64,000 nt of DNA. It comes from JACNIZ01 sp964344765 (GTDB lineage: Bacteria > Planctomycetota > UBA1135). Shown here piece after piece: positions 40,950-49,458 of the stretch; the stretch's first letter is position 1; each line of letters opens with the position of its first letter. The notes under the pieces were generated by a model, which was not told the DNA's origin, did not search any database, and worked only from the letters and a program-made list of their open reading frames with translations. A program made the position numbers and the translations under genes. The DNA is taken from positions 62,001-126,000 of the forward strand of contig CAYFOM010000006.1 in NCBI GenBank assembly GCA_964344765.1. The letters are read 5' to 3'.

Positions 40950-41780
40950 ATGAACGAGCAAAAGCCCGTCGAAAAACCGGTTCCAACCGATTGGGTCGAG
41001 GCGGTCGAGCGCCTGATGCAGGTGGTCGACACGCTGCGCTCACCGGACGGCTGCCCGTGGGACATCAAGCAGACGGTGGAATCGCTGGCGCCGCATTTGG
41101 TCGAAGAAAGCCACGAAATGGCCGACGCCGTCGCGCGTGGATCGGCGGCCGATACCTGCGAGGAGCTGGGCGACTTGCTGATGGGGGTGTTGATGATCGG
41201 TCGCGTCGCCAGTGAGGAGCGCGGCTTCGATACCGCCGATATCGCGCGTGGAATCACTGCAAAGCTGATTCGTCGTCATCCGCATGTTTACGGCGAGGTA
41301 CAGGTCGACGGATCCGGCCAGGTGCTGCGCAACTGGGAAGCGATCAAGCTGCAGGAAAAGAAGGAAAAAGGCGAAGAAGAGTCGATTTTGGCCGGCGTGC
41401 CGACGTCGTTACCGGCGTTGCTGCGCGCTTACCGGGTAGGGCAGAAGGCGAGCAATGCCGGTTTTGATTGGCCGGATCTGCAGGGGCCGAGCGCCAAGGT
41501 CGAGGAGGAGTGGGCCGAGTTCCAGGAGGCGGTTGAGTCGGGCGATAAGGAACGCCAAACCGAGGAACTGGGCGACCTGCTGTTTTCGGTGGTAAATGTA
41601 GCGCGCAAGCTCAAGATCGAGCCGGAGTTGGCGCTGCGCGGAACAATCGAGCGCTTCAGCCAAAGATTCCGCCGCGTCGAGCAAGATCTGGCCGCGCAAG
41701 GTAAGTCTCCACAAGACTCCACGCTAGAGGAAATGGACCGCTTGTGGGACCAAGCAAAAGAATCCCGCCCGGCCGAATAA
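40950..41780 (+). CDS. mazG: Nucleoside triphosphate pyrophosphohydrolase MazG
   Basis: 276 residues with two MazG domains, as in E. coli MazG. It hydrolyses (d)NTPs to monophosphate and pyrophosphate and may clear damaged nucleotides. First domain: CPWDIKQTVESLAPHLVEES and EELGDLLMGVL, then RRHPHVYG. Second domain (about 165-265): AKVEEEWAEFQEAV, EELGDLLFSVVNVARKL and RGTIERFSQRFRRVE, the conserved catalytic half. A Lys/Glu-rich linker joins them (about 130-150). 46 bases after the queC fusion. Confidence 0.93.
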   Translation: MNEQKPVEKPVPTDWVEAVERLMQVVDTLRSPDGCPWDIKQTVESLAPHLVEESHEMADAVARGSAADTCEELGDLLMGVLMIGRVASEERGFDTADIARGITAKLIRRHPHVYGEVQVDGSGQVLRNWEAIKLQEKKEKGEEESILAGVPTSLPALLRAYRVGQKASNAGFDWPDLQGPSAKVEEEWAEFQEAVESGDKERQTEELGDLLFSVVNVARKLKIEPELALRGTIERFSQRFRRVEQDLAAQGKSPQDSTLEEMDRLWDQAKESRPAE

Positions 41781-41796
41781 TTTTTCCCCTCGCCGC

Positions 41797-41826
41797 TTGA
41801 CCGATTCAAGCCGACGCCCCTATACT
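41797..41826 (+). promoter_or_regulatory. Sigma-70 promoter of tRNA-Asp
   Basis: TTGACC (41797-41802), an 18-base spacer and TATACT (41821-41826), 15 bases before the mature tRNA 5-prime end. The best housekeeping-type promoter seen in the window. Confidence 0.75.
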
Positions 41827-41841
41827 CTTCGGCCCAACAGC

Positions 41842-41918
41842 GGGGGTGTGGCGCAATTGGTTAGCGTACCAGACTGTCGATCTGGTGGTTGCGGGTTCGA
41901 GTCCCGTCACCCTCGCCA
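41842..41918 (+). tRNA. tRNA-Asp (GTC)
   Basis: Full cloverleaf: acceptor GGGGGTG pairing with CACCCTC, D-arm with AATTGGTTA loop, anticodon stem CCAGA/TCTGG with loop CTGTCGA (anticodon GTC at 41876-41878), TTCGAGT loop, discriminator G and encoded CCA (41916-41918). It has its own promoter and terminator, so it is a single-gene unit. Confidence 0.96.
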
Positions 41919-41928
41919 TTTAATCAGG

Positions 41929-41966
41929 AAACCCGAGCAGTGAAAGCTGCTCGGGTTTTTCTTTTG
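41929..41966 (+). terminator. Intrinsic terminator after tRNA-Asp
   Basis: ACCCGAGCAG (41931-41940) pairs with CTGCTCGGGT (41947-41956), perfect 10 pairs extended by A-T pairs, followed by TTTTCTTTTG. On the minus strand it could also serve the FG-GAP gene ending at 41982. Confidence 0.9.
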
Positions 41967-41981
41967 TCTTAACGAAGATCA

Positions 41982-43658
41982 CTACGGCGTGATCAGGATC
42001 GCACGTGCAACCGAACTATGTTCAGGGAACCCGCCGGCCTTAAAGGCAATAGCTGCAAACCAATAAGTGTTGCCAATCATCGCCGACGGCAACCCGCCAG
42101 GAATAGTCATCGACCCAGTTGAGCTTGCATTCGCATCAAGCGTTCCATGAAGACCGCTGTAATTTGCCACCGGGTAGATGCCGTTGAATGTGTCCAAAGC
42201 CAAGGCGTCTTGGGTGAGGGGGATGTCCACTCCATAATGTGTCGGGCCAATGCCACTTGCCGAAATCAACGTTTTGTATTCGTAGTTTGCCGCACGCGGT
42301 GGGAAATGGAAATCCATGGAGATGACTCCTCCAGCAGCAGCCGAAATCGTTTCGTGGCTCAGGTTTAAATGCGGATTGAAGCCCAACACGATGAAGCTTC
42401 CCGAATCTTTGTTTGAGTTAGCGTGAAAAGAGCGCGCACCAACAATGCATTCCGGATAACCATCTCCGTTCACATCTCCGACAGCCGCTACTGCGCAACC
42501 CAACTCATCGTTAATTCCGGCCTTCGCTGTGCACAAAACCGATCCGTCGATTCCCGAGTAAATGATTGCTTTTGATTTCTTGGAATAGCCCAAATTGGTT
42601 GGGTCGCCAATAATGAAGTCATCAAATCCGTCTAGGTTGACGTCACCTGCGCCTGATACAGACTCTCCAAGTCGATCCATGTAAGTTCCAGTGTAGGTGT
42701 AAAGCAGCGCGTTGTTGCCGCCGGACCGCACCGTAACGACTCCCACCGGATAGCCACTGCCGATGATGATGTCACCGCTGCCATCGCCATCCACATCTCC
42801 TGCATGGGCAACGTCGGAGGCGAAATACGCTTCATCGAAGCGGCCGTCCCACTGGTGCAGCAGTAGTCCGGTTGCGCCTGAATAAACAAAGGCGCTGCCG
42901 GCTTCAAGGCGGCTACCGACATCTGCATAGGGTGCGCCAATGATGAAGTCGGCGTGAGCATCTTGATTGATGTCGCCGATGGTAGACATGGTCATCCCAA
43001 AGCCGTAAGCAAATTGTGGCTCTTCAAAGTAATAAAGCTGGGCCCCGGTTGCGCCGGAAATGATCTGCACGGTTGAGATCCACCTGGCAGGATCGGCGGC
43101 CGTCAGCATGATGTCATCCACTCCGTCTGCATTCACGTCGCCGGCATTGGCGACCGATTTACCCAAATTGGCATTCGCGGTTGTGCCGGAAAACTGCAAG
43201 AGCACGCTGCCGTCAAAGCCGGAATACACCGAAGCAACGCCAGCTTGAGTTATGCCGCCGGCATCGGCCTTCGGGTCGCCGATCATGAAGTCGGCAAAGC
43301 CATCTTGGTTGATGTCGCCGGCGAAGGAAATCGCTCGGCCTAGCCTTTGTTCAAGTTTGGTACCGTTAAATTGGTAAAGCAGTGCCTCATCCGCGCCGGA
43401 ATAAACATAAACCGCACCGGCCCCAGCCGCATGAGTTCGAACAGATGGCGCGCCGACGATGAAGTCATCAAATCCATCGTTGTTAATGTCGCCGCCACCG
43501 GCGACTTCGTAGCCAAAGGAATCAAATTGATTATGGCCGTCTATTTGCAGCAGTGATTCGTAGTGACCGCCCACTTGACTGGGCGTTGAATCCCCAATTA
43601 GGGCAAATGCGACTAGAGTGAGAAGAGGTGTTTGGAGTCGGAATTTCAAAGTAGACAT
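41982..43658 (-). CDS. Secreted FG-GAP repeat (integrin-like beta-propeller) protein
   Basis: 558 residues with an N-terminal signal segment (about 7-28). Seven FG-GAP/calcium-loop repeats follow, each with a version of GDxNxDGxxDxxIG: GDINNDGFDDFIVG, GDINQDGFADFMIG, GDVNADGVDDIML, GDINQDAHADFIIG, GDVDGDGSGDIIIG, GDVNLDGFDDFIIG and GDVNGDGYPECIVG. Seven blades make one complete propeller (about 40-430), with the Asp/Asn loops likely binding calcium. A C-terminal beta domain (about 430-558) has no known motif. Probably a cell-surface or secreted binding protein. Confidence 0.88.
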   Translation of the reverse strand: MSTLKFRLQTPLLTLVAFALIGDSTPSQVGGHYESLLQIDGHNQFDSFGYEVAGGGDINNDGFDDFIVGAPSVRTHAAGAGAVYVYSGADEALLYQFNGTKLEQRLGRAISFAGDINQDGFADFMIGDPKADAGGITQAGVASVYSGFDGSVLLQFSGTTANANLGKSVANAGDVNADGVDDIMLTAADPARWISTVQIISGATGAQLYYFEEPQFAYGFGMTMSTIGDINQDAHADFIIGAPYADVGSRLEAGSAFVYSGATGLLLHQWDGRFDEAYFASDVAHAGDVDGDGSGDIIIGSGYPVGVVTVRSGGNNALLYTYTGTYMDRLGESVSGAGDVNLDGFDDFIIGDPTNLGYSKKSKAIIYSGIDGSVLCTAKAGINDELGCAVAAVGDVNGDGYPECIVGARSFHANSNKDSGSFIVLGFNPHLNLSHETISAAAGGVISMDFHFPPRAANYEYKTLISASGIGPTHYGVDIPLTQDALALDTFNGIYPVANYSGLHGTLDANASSTGSMTIPGGLPSAMIGNTYWFAAIAFKAGGFPEHSSVARAILITP

Positions 43659-43688
43659 AGAAGTCAGCTACCCTAACTCCATTAGGCC

Positions 43689-43731
43689 AAAAACAAAAGC
43701 GATCCTCTGGGATAATCCTCAGAGGACCGCT
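43689..43731 (-). terminator. Intrinsic terminator after the 43755 lipoprotein gene
   Basis: AGCGGTCCTCTG pairs with CAGAGGATCGCT (43720-43731 with 43698-43709; one G-T), loop of 10 bases, followed on the minus strand by TTTGTTTTTGG. Confidence 0.85.
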
Positions 43732-43754
43732 TGGGCTGGGGTTGACCCGTTGGC

Positions 43755-44537
43755 TTACCAGGGCTGCTCCTTCATGCTCGTCGCCGGCAGCTGGAACTCC
43801 AACGGCTTCGACATGTCGCCGTCCCAATTCACAACTTGATACAAGCGGCAAGTTCCGTTTTCCTTGGTCGCGATCAGGCCGTACTTGCCCGGCTCGTAGG
43901 TGTACTTAACTTCACCCAAACCATTGGCGCGGCGGGTGGTGCCGTAGTTATCACTTTGACTTGGACGAGTGGATTCAACATTCGAGCTCGACGAACCACC
44001 GATCGGCTTGAAGGTCACAATTGCGTTATTCACGCGCATACCGGAGGCGTCGGAAATGATCAGGTGGGCAACCGGAATCACTTTCACCGTGCACTTGGTC
44101 TTAACCGTTTGGCCACCGGTTGCCGCTGCAACCTTAAACGCAGCGGGCTTGACGCCGTCGCCGCCAACCCAAACGTACTTATCCTTGCCGTCCGACTCGA
44201 CCATCATGTTGGCGATGCCGTCGCGACCGGAAACCGCACCATAGGCGACGGTCTTGCGGCGCGGCTGGCGCATGTCCATGCCTTCGGGCTTTTGCACCAG
44301 TAGCTGAACATCAACACCGGCAACCGGACGATCTTGGCCATCACGGATGTAAGCCAAGTACAAAGTCTCGTTGGCTTCAGGGTCTTTGAACTTGCGCTCG
44401 GCCACCGGCTGGGTTTGCGCGGAAGGACCGGTGCCGACGGTTTCGGCCTTGGGCTTGCGGCTGACTTTTTTGCCGCCACATGCCGGCAGCGCGACCATCA
44501 AGGCGAGCAGAAGGAGGAGGGGGGTGCGGAATTTCAT
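43755..44537 (-). CDS. Lipoprotein with Ig-like/regulatory-like beta domains
   Basis: 260 residues. Signal peptide with lipobox LPAC (Cys21) followed by Gly-Gly-Lys-Lys. After a charged linker (about 22-55), two beta domains follow. The first has YLAYIRDGQDRPVAGVDVQLLV and the second HLIISDASGMRVNNAIVTFK, both like the start of carboxypeptidase-regulatory or Ig-like repeats, with YTYEPGKYGLIA near the end. No enzyme motif. Its start overlaps the thiI stop by 4 bases, so it is translated after thiI, though a link in function is not obvious. Confidence 0.7.
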   Translation of the reverse strand: MKFRTPLLLLLALMVALPACGGKKVSRKPKAETVGTGPSAQTQPVAERKFKDPEANETLYLAYIRDGQDRPVAGVDVQLLVQKPEGMDMRQPRRKTVAYGAVSGRDGIANMMVESDGKDKYVWVGGDGVKPAAFKVAAATGGQTVKTKCTVKVIPVAHLIISDASGMRVNNAIVTFKPIGGSSSSNVESTRPSQSDNYGTTRRANGLGEVKYTYEPGKYGLIATKENGTCRLYQVVNWDGDMSKPLEFQLPATSMKEQPW

Positions 44538-45760
44538 GCGTCGACTTCGGGGAAGTGAATGCGTTCGGTGCCTTTAAGCGCGTTGTGGGTCAAGGTATCC
44601 AGATCCAGCGCGCTTTCTGCCTCGAGCGCATCGGCCAACCGGCCGTAGATGACCGGCGATTCGGGCTGGAATACGGTACAACAATCCGGCGCAGGTAGGG
44701 TGCTCAACTCGTAGCTACCGATGCGCCGCGCCAGCGCCACCGCCTCGACCTTGTCGTAGGTCACCAGCGGCCGCAGCACCGGATAGTGCGACGCTTCTTC
44801 AATCACGCGCATGTTTTCCAGCGTTTGGCTCGCCACCTGGCCGACGCTTTCGCCGGTGACCAGCGCCTTGCCCTTGCGCCGCTGCGCAATACGCGACGCG
44901 ATCCGTTGCATCGCCCGGCGGTACAGAATGGTGCGGTACGGCTCGGGACAGTGGTCGCGAATCGCAGTTTGGTAGTCGGCGAACGGCACCATGTGCAGCA
45001 CCGTGTTCGGCTGCCATTCCGCCAATTTTTCAGCCAGCTTGATGATCTTCTCGCGCGTCTGCGGCCCAACGTACGGGAACGAATAAAAGCTGACGAACTC
45101 CACTCGCATACCGCGCTTCATGCACAGCCAAGCGGCCACCGGCGAATCAATTCCGCCGGAAAGCAGGCAATGCACGCGACCCATCGTGCCGACCGGTAGG
45201 CCGCCCGGGCCCTTCAAACGGCGCGCGAATACCCACGCACCTTCTTGGCGGATGTCGATCTCCAGCTCCAACTGCGGATTCTTCAGATCCACCGTCATCC
45301 CACCGGTGCGCGGCAGCACATGCTGCGCCACCTGCGGCGCGAAGTCATAGCTGGTGAACGGGAATCGCTTGTAGGCGCGATTCACCGACACGCGGAACCG
45401 CACCGGATCGGCGATACCCGCGCATATCCTGCCGTCGGCGTCGGCATTGCCGGCAAAATCAGTGCGCAGAGCATCCTCGGTGCACTTCAACGCCGCTTCA
45501 AGGATCGCGTCGGCTTCGGGCGCGACCTCGGTGGCCGGCGAAACACTGGTCACTCCAAACACTTTTTGCGCGTCCAAAGCCAGCTCGGCGGCAGGCATGG
45601 CCGACGTCAAAAGCATGCGGCCGCGCATGCGATGGACACGCAGATCGGGCGCGTCGGCCAGCGAAGTGCGTAAATTTCGCGCCAATGTTTGCTCAAAAAG
45701 GGGCCGATTGCCGCCTTTTAGAGCGATTTCGCCGTAACGGATTAAGAGGGCTTCTTTCAT
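44534..45760 (-). CDS. thiI: tRNA sulfurtransferase ThiI (4-thiouridine synthesis), no rhodanese domain
   Basis: 408 residues. An N-terminal ferredoxin-like plus THUMP region (about 1-165; LIRYGEIALKGGNR at 6-19) is followed by a PP-loop AANH domain with LLSGGIDSPVAAWLCMKRG and FVSFYSFPYVG. ThiI makes s4U8 in tRNA and in some bacteria also carries sulfur for thiamine. The C-terminal rhodanese domain of E. coli ThiI (482 residues) is absent, as in many bacteria, so a separate sulfur donor is expected. TAGAAT lies 10 bases before the ATG and overlaps the opposite tRNA-Val promoter region. Confidence 0.92.
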   Translation of the reverse strand: MKEALLIRYGEIALKGGNRPLFEQTLARNLRTSLADAPDLRVHRMRGRMLLTSAMPAAELALDAQKVFGVTSVSPATEVAPEADAILEAALKCTEDALRTDFAGNADADGRICAGIADPVRFRVSVNRAYKRFPFTSYDFAPQVAQHVLPRTGGMTVDLKNPQLELEIDIRQEGAWVFARRLKGPGGLPVGTMGRVHCLLSGGIDSPVAAWLCMKRGMRVEFVSFYSFPYVGPQTREKIIKLAEKLAEWQPNTVLHMVPFADYQTAIRDHCPEPYRTILYRRAMQRIASRIAQRRKGKALVTGESVGQVASQTLENMRVIEEASHYPVLRPLVTYDKVEAVALARRIGSYELSTLPAPDCCTVFQPESPVIYGRLADALEAESALDLDTLTHNALKGTERIHFPEVDA

Positions 45761-45774
45761 TGGGGCGGAGATTC

Positions 45775-45780
45775 TATGAT
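45775..45780 (+). promoter_or_regulatory. -10 box (TATGAT) of tRNA-Val, overlapping the thiI promoter
   Basis: TATGAT lies 12 bases before the tRNA-Val 5-prime end. The minus-strand TAGAAT (45771-45776), a likely thiI -10 box, overlaps it by 2 bases, so the two divergent transcripts may compete. No good -35 is seen. Confidence 0.45.
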
Positions 45781-45792
45781 GTCCGGCCGTTC

Positions 45793-45869
45793 GGGCGATT
45801 AGCTCAGTTGGCTAGAGCACCTCGTTTACACCGAGGGGGTCGGGGGTTCGAGTCCCTCATCGCCCACCA
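45793..45869 (+). tRNA. tRNA-Val (TAC)
   Basis: Acceptor GGGCGAT/ATCGCCC, D-arm AGCTCAGTTGGCTAGAGC, anticodon stem CCTCG/CGAGG with loop TTTACAC (anticodon TAC at 45827-45829), GGTTCGAGTCC T-arm, discriminator A and encoded CCA. Lies between thiI and the DsbD-like gene. Confidence 0.97.
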
Positions 45870-45940
45870 TTTTTCTCTTTTCGGCGGTCTTTTCTATTAT
45901 TTTTGTAACCGCTAGGCCGCTGGGCCGAAAACTACGCACC

Positions 45941-48424
45941 ATGGCATCGCTACTCCTGCTTGCTGCGCTGCTGCTGCCCCAAGGACCCGGGGGAAATGTC
46001 AGCGCATCCGCCACTGTCGAACCTACTACGGGACCGGCCGGTTCCGAGGTCCAGGTTCAGCTGACCTTAGACATCCAGCCGGGCTGGCATGTTTACCACC
46101 CGGACCAGAATCCCGATTTGGGCATTCCGGTTTCCGCTTCGCTGATCGGGGAAAACTTCACCGAAACCGGCGAAATGAAGGCACTGAGCCCCGGTCGGCC
46201 GCACATTGAAAAAATCGGCTCCCAAACGCTGGTCTACAAGTGGATGGAGGGCAAAGCCAAGTTCTCGATCCCGGCCAAGGTCAGCGGCGACAACGGCACG
46301 GTCAGCGGCAAAGTCAAAGTGCAATGGCAGGTATGCAATGACCGCGTTTGTTTGCCGCCCGAAGAGGTTGAAGTTCCTTTCACTTATGTCATCGATTCCA
46401 GTGCCGCTGCCCCAACCGGTGCCGGTGCTGCTGCCGCCGACCCTGAGGTCGATGCCGCGCCACGCGATGGTCCCGAAGCTACGTTGACCGAGGGTCCGGG
46501 CGAAAAGGTCACGGTGCAGGGCAAGAAGGTGGTTGCCGAGCTTGGATTTACCCGTGCGCAGATCCCGGCCGGCGGTCAAGCGGTGCTTGGAATGGAAACG
46601 GTGGTCGATTTCGGTTGGCACCTTTATGCACCCGAGATGGACCCCGAGGTGCCGGGCGTACCGGTGACCGTCGAAGTGGTGACCGAAGGCTTTGAAGCAG
46701 GCAAGCTGCGCACCACCAGTAAGTCGAAGCCGCACACCGAGGACTTTGGCGGCGGCATGGTCTTTGAGTACTTGTGGATTGAAGGCAAAGGCACCTTCGA
46801 GCTACCGATCACTGCCAATGTTGAGCCGGGTAAATATGAAGTCGAGTTGAAGCTGAACTATCAAGTTTGCGACGACTCGGTTTGCTTGGATAGCGATGTT
46901 TATACGGCCAAGGTTCCGGTTGAAGTTGTTGACCCAAGTTTGCTGGCCGGCACCATTGAAGAGCGCGGAACCACTGATCAAGGCGGTGGCGAGGCCGAAG
47001 GCAATGCGATCGGTAATGCAATTAATAAAGACGCTTTCAAAGTATTGCAAGATGAAGGCTTTTGGGCATTGATGATCGCCGCAATTGCCGCCGGATTCGC
47101 CACCTTGCTGACACCGTGTGTCTTCCCAATGATTCCGATTACGGTGAGCTTCTTCACGAAGCGTGCAGAGGCCGGCAAAGGCACCGCTATTGGAAATGCA
47201 TCGGCGTATGCCTTCGGCATTATTCTGACTTTTGTCGGCTTAGGATTGGGCGCTGGGGCCATTCTGGGCGCTACTGGAGCGAACCAGATTGCGTCGAACC
47301 CGTGGCTGAACTTGGCGATTGCCGCGCTGTTTATTGTGCTCGGCTTATCCCTGCTCGGTTTCTACGAAATCCAGCCGCCGAAGTTCTTGCAAAAGTTCGC
47401 ATCCGAAGCGCAGGCCGAAGGTGGGCAGAAAGGCGGATACATGCCGGTGATCATCATGGCTTTTGCCTTTAGTGTCACCGCGTTTACTTGCACCGTTGGC
47501 TTCGTAGGCGGCCTGATCGCGCTTTCCGCTACTGCAGGCGCATGGTGGTATTCGCTGGCCGCAATGACCGTTTACGCGGTCGTCTTCGCCATTCCGTTCT
47601 TCTTCCTTGCGCTGTTCCCGAACATGCTGCAGAAGATGCCGACCGCCGGCGGTTGGATGAACGCAGTCAAAGTCAGCTTCGGTTACATCGAAATCATCGC
47701 TGCATGGAAGTTCTTGACCAGTGCCGAACGAGTTTGGGATCTGGAGATCCTGACGCGCCCGGTAGTCATCATCCTGACGGTGATTCCGTTGCTGTTGTGG
47801 GCCGGTTATATGTTCGGCCTTTACACCACCAAGGGTGATTACGGACAGAAGCCGCCGCGCACCATGCCGCGCATGGCGGTTGGTTTGTTTGCCTTAGTCA
47901 GCGCCGTGTACATCGCGTCGGCTTATCCGCGCGACAACTACAAGGGCTGGGTCGAGGCTTACTTCCCGCCGTCGGATTACGGCAACCCTTATGGACCTTT
48001 AGGGCTGGAGTGGCATGAAAGCTACGAGGCCGCCTTCGCCGAAGGTCGCGATAAGAACCAAGTGGTGTTCCTCGACTTCACCGGCGTGACCTGCGTCAAC
48101 TGCTTGCGCATGGAAGGCAACATCTTCCCGGCCGACGGCGTGGCTGATCGCATCGAGTCGATGGTGCGCGCGCACTTGTACGTGGATAAGGGTGAATTCG
48201 GCCCAGCCAACGGCGAGTTCCAGGAACTGAAGTTCCAACGCGTGAGCCAGCCGTTCTACGTGGTCATGGATCCGTTTACCCAAGAACCGCTGTCGCAGTT
48301 CGACGGTTACGATCCCGATCCGGAACTCTTCGCCAACTTCCTGCGCGATGGAATTGAAGCAGGCAAGAAGCTGGGCATTGGTGTGGATGACACCGCTGCC
48401 ACCCCAATAGGGGCGGACGGCTGA
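45941..48424 (+). CDS. dsbD: DsbD-like thiol:disulfide interchange protein
   Basis: 827 residues. A signal peptide is followed by two DsbD-alpha-like immunoglobulin domains (about 18-150 and 180-315, each with a QVCNDRVCLP or QVCDDSVCLD pair), eight membrane helices (about 360-660) and a C-terminal thioredoxin-like domain. Electrons pass from cytoplasmic thioredoxin through membrane cysteines (Cys393 in LTPCVFPMIP and Cys517 in FTCTVGFVGG) to the outer domains. The C-terminal redox pair is C718-V-N-C721. Classical DsbD is about 565 residues with a single alpha domain, so the duplicated alpha domain is unusual but known in relatives. Likely reduces periplasmic disulfides, for example in cytochrome maturation. 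Confidence 0.88.
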   Translation: MASLLLLAALLLPQGPGGNVSASATVEPTTGPAGSEVQVQLTLDIQPGWHVYHPDQNPDLGIPVSASLIGENFTETGEMKALSPGRPHIEKIGSQTLVYKWMEGKAKFSIPAKVSGDNGTVSGKVKVQWQVCNDRVCLPPEEVEVPFTYVIDSSAAAPTGAGAAAADPEVDAAPRDGPEATLTEGPGEKVTVQGKKVVAELGFTRAQIPAGGQAVLGMETVVDFGWHLYAPEMDPEVPGVPVTVEVVTEGFEAGKLRTTSKSKPHTEDFGGGMVFEYLWIEGKGTFELPITANVEPGKYEVELKLNYQVCDDSVCLDSDVYTAKVPVEVVDPSLLAGTIEERGTTDQGGGEAEGNAIGNAINKDAFKVLQDEGFWALMIAAIAAGFATLLTPCVFPMIPITVSFFTKRAEAGKGTAIGNASAYAFGIILTFVGLGLGAGAILGATGANQIASNPWLNLAIAALFIVLGLSLLGFYEIQPPKFLQKFASEAQAEGGQKGGYMPVIIMAFAFSVTAFTCTVGFVGGLIALSATAGAWWYSLAAMTVYAVVFAIPFFFLALFPNMLQKMPTAGGWMNAVKVSFGYIEIIAAWKFLTSAERVWDLEILTRPVVIILTVIPLLLWAGYMFGLYTTKGDYGQKPPRTMPRMAVGLFALVSAVYIASAYPRDNYKGWVEAYFPPSDYGNPYGPLGLEWHESYEAAFAEGRDKNQVVFLDFTGVTCVNCLRMEGNIFPADGVADRIESMVRAHLYVDKGEFGPANGEFQELKFQRVSQPFYVVMDPFTQEPLSQFDGYDPDPELFANFLRDGIEAGKKLGIGVDDTAATPIGADG

Positions 48425-49356
48425 TGAACACGCAACTACGCCCTTCGCCGCTGGTAATCGCCTCCGGGGAAGGGCTAGGCAACAGCTTTTGGTTGGCGTC
48501 GGCAGCTGAGGTTCGTGCGTCGATTCGCGAAGAGGATGAGGTTGCGGATGCGCCTACGACTGGTGCGGCGACGTCTATAGGTGACTACGCGCGTTACTGG
48601 TGCCGAGGCGACTTGGCGCGCGACGGCTTATTGCTGATCCACGATGCCGTGGAAGGCGTGCAACGCGTTGAGGTCTACAACCGAGATGGCAGCGACGGCG
48701 GTACCTGCTTAAACGGCTTGCGCGTGGTTGCGTTGTGGACCGGGGCCGCCGAAGGCTGCTTAGAAATGGCCGGCCGACGCATTCCATGGCGGCGTATGGC
48801 GATGCCGGCGATGCTTGACCCGGAACAGGACGAGGGCCTTGCATTGAACCCTGGCGAGGAGTTGATTGAATTGTTGTTGTCGGCGGAGACGTTGCCAAAG
48901 GAAATGTGGCAACCGCAGTCCCTGGAAGTCATGGGGTTGCCGGCATATGCGGTGCAGTTTTGGAACCCGCACTGCGTGATCGATACGCCCGAGCCGACAT
49001 CGCTTTACCTGCCGGCATTCGCCAAAGCCGCGCGGGAACGCACCGACCTGTTCCCAGAAGGCGTCAACATCGAGATCGTGCGCTTCGCCGATTTGACGAT
49101 GCGCGTGGATGAACGCGGCGTCGGCGAAACTCAGGCCTGCGGAAGCGGTGCCGTTGCCGTTGCAATTGCGACTTGGGCGCGCGATCGCGAGTTGGGCGTG
49201 CCTGATTCGGCTGGCGGCTCGGCCGCGCCTGTAGAGGGCGAACAGCAGCCTCTGACGGTGCGAATGCCGGGCGGAAATTTGAGCCTGGAACGCACTTCCG
49301 ACGGTGGAATTCGGTTGGTTGGGGGCGCAACTGTCAGCCGTTTTGACGGGAATTAA
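48424..49356 (+). CDS. dapF: Diaminopimelate epimerase
   Basis: 310 residues; overlaps the DsbD-like stop by one base. DapF converts LL- to meso-diaminopimelate for lysine and peptidoglycan. The catalytic pair is Cys95 (NRDGSDGGTCLNGLR) and Cys239 (GETQACGSGAVAVA). The normal first motif is CGNG; here it is CLNG, a substitution at the phosphate-like loop position. FWNPHCVI and FPEGVNIEIVRF fit the family, as does GLGNSFWLA at 17-25. Function as an epimerase is likely, but the CLNG change and overall divergence leave room for another proline-racemase-fold activity. Confidence 0.78.
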   Translation: MNTQLRPSPLVIASGEGLGNSFWLASAAEVRASIREEDEVADAPTTGAATSIGDYARYWCRGDLARDGLLLIHDAVEGVQRVEVYNRDGSDGGTCLNGLRVVALWTGAAEGCLEMAGRRIPWRRMAMPAMLDPEQDEGLALNPGEELIELLLSAETLPKEMWQPQSLEVMGLPAYAVQFWNPHCVIDTPEPTSLYLPAFAKAARERTDLFPEGVNIEIVRFADLTMRVDERGVGETQACGSGAVAVAIATWARDRELGVPDSAGGSAAPVEGEQQPLTVRMPGGNLSLERTSDGGIRLVGGATVSRFDGN

Positions 49357-49458
49357 GATTTCCTATATGAAGCAGATGCAAGATTCTGCTGTGTAAGGGT
49401 TTGCGTCGGCCGTGACGGCGGAATACTGCTTCCAAATTGAGGCAGGAGATGGTGAAAT

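Noticed and set aside
45826..46014. Small minus-strand frame ending in GDEGLEPPTPSV
   Set aside because: This tail is the well-known spurious translation of the antisense strand of a tRNA gene (here tRNA-Val).
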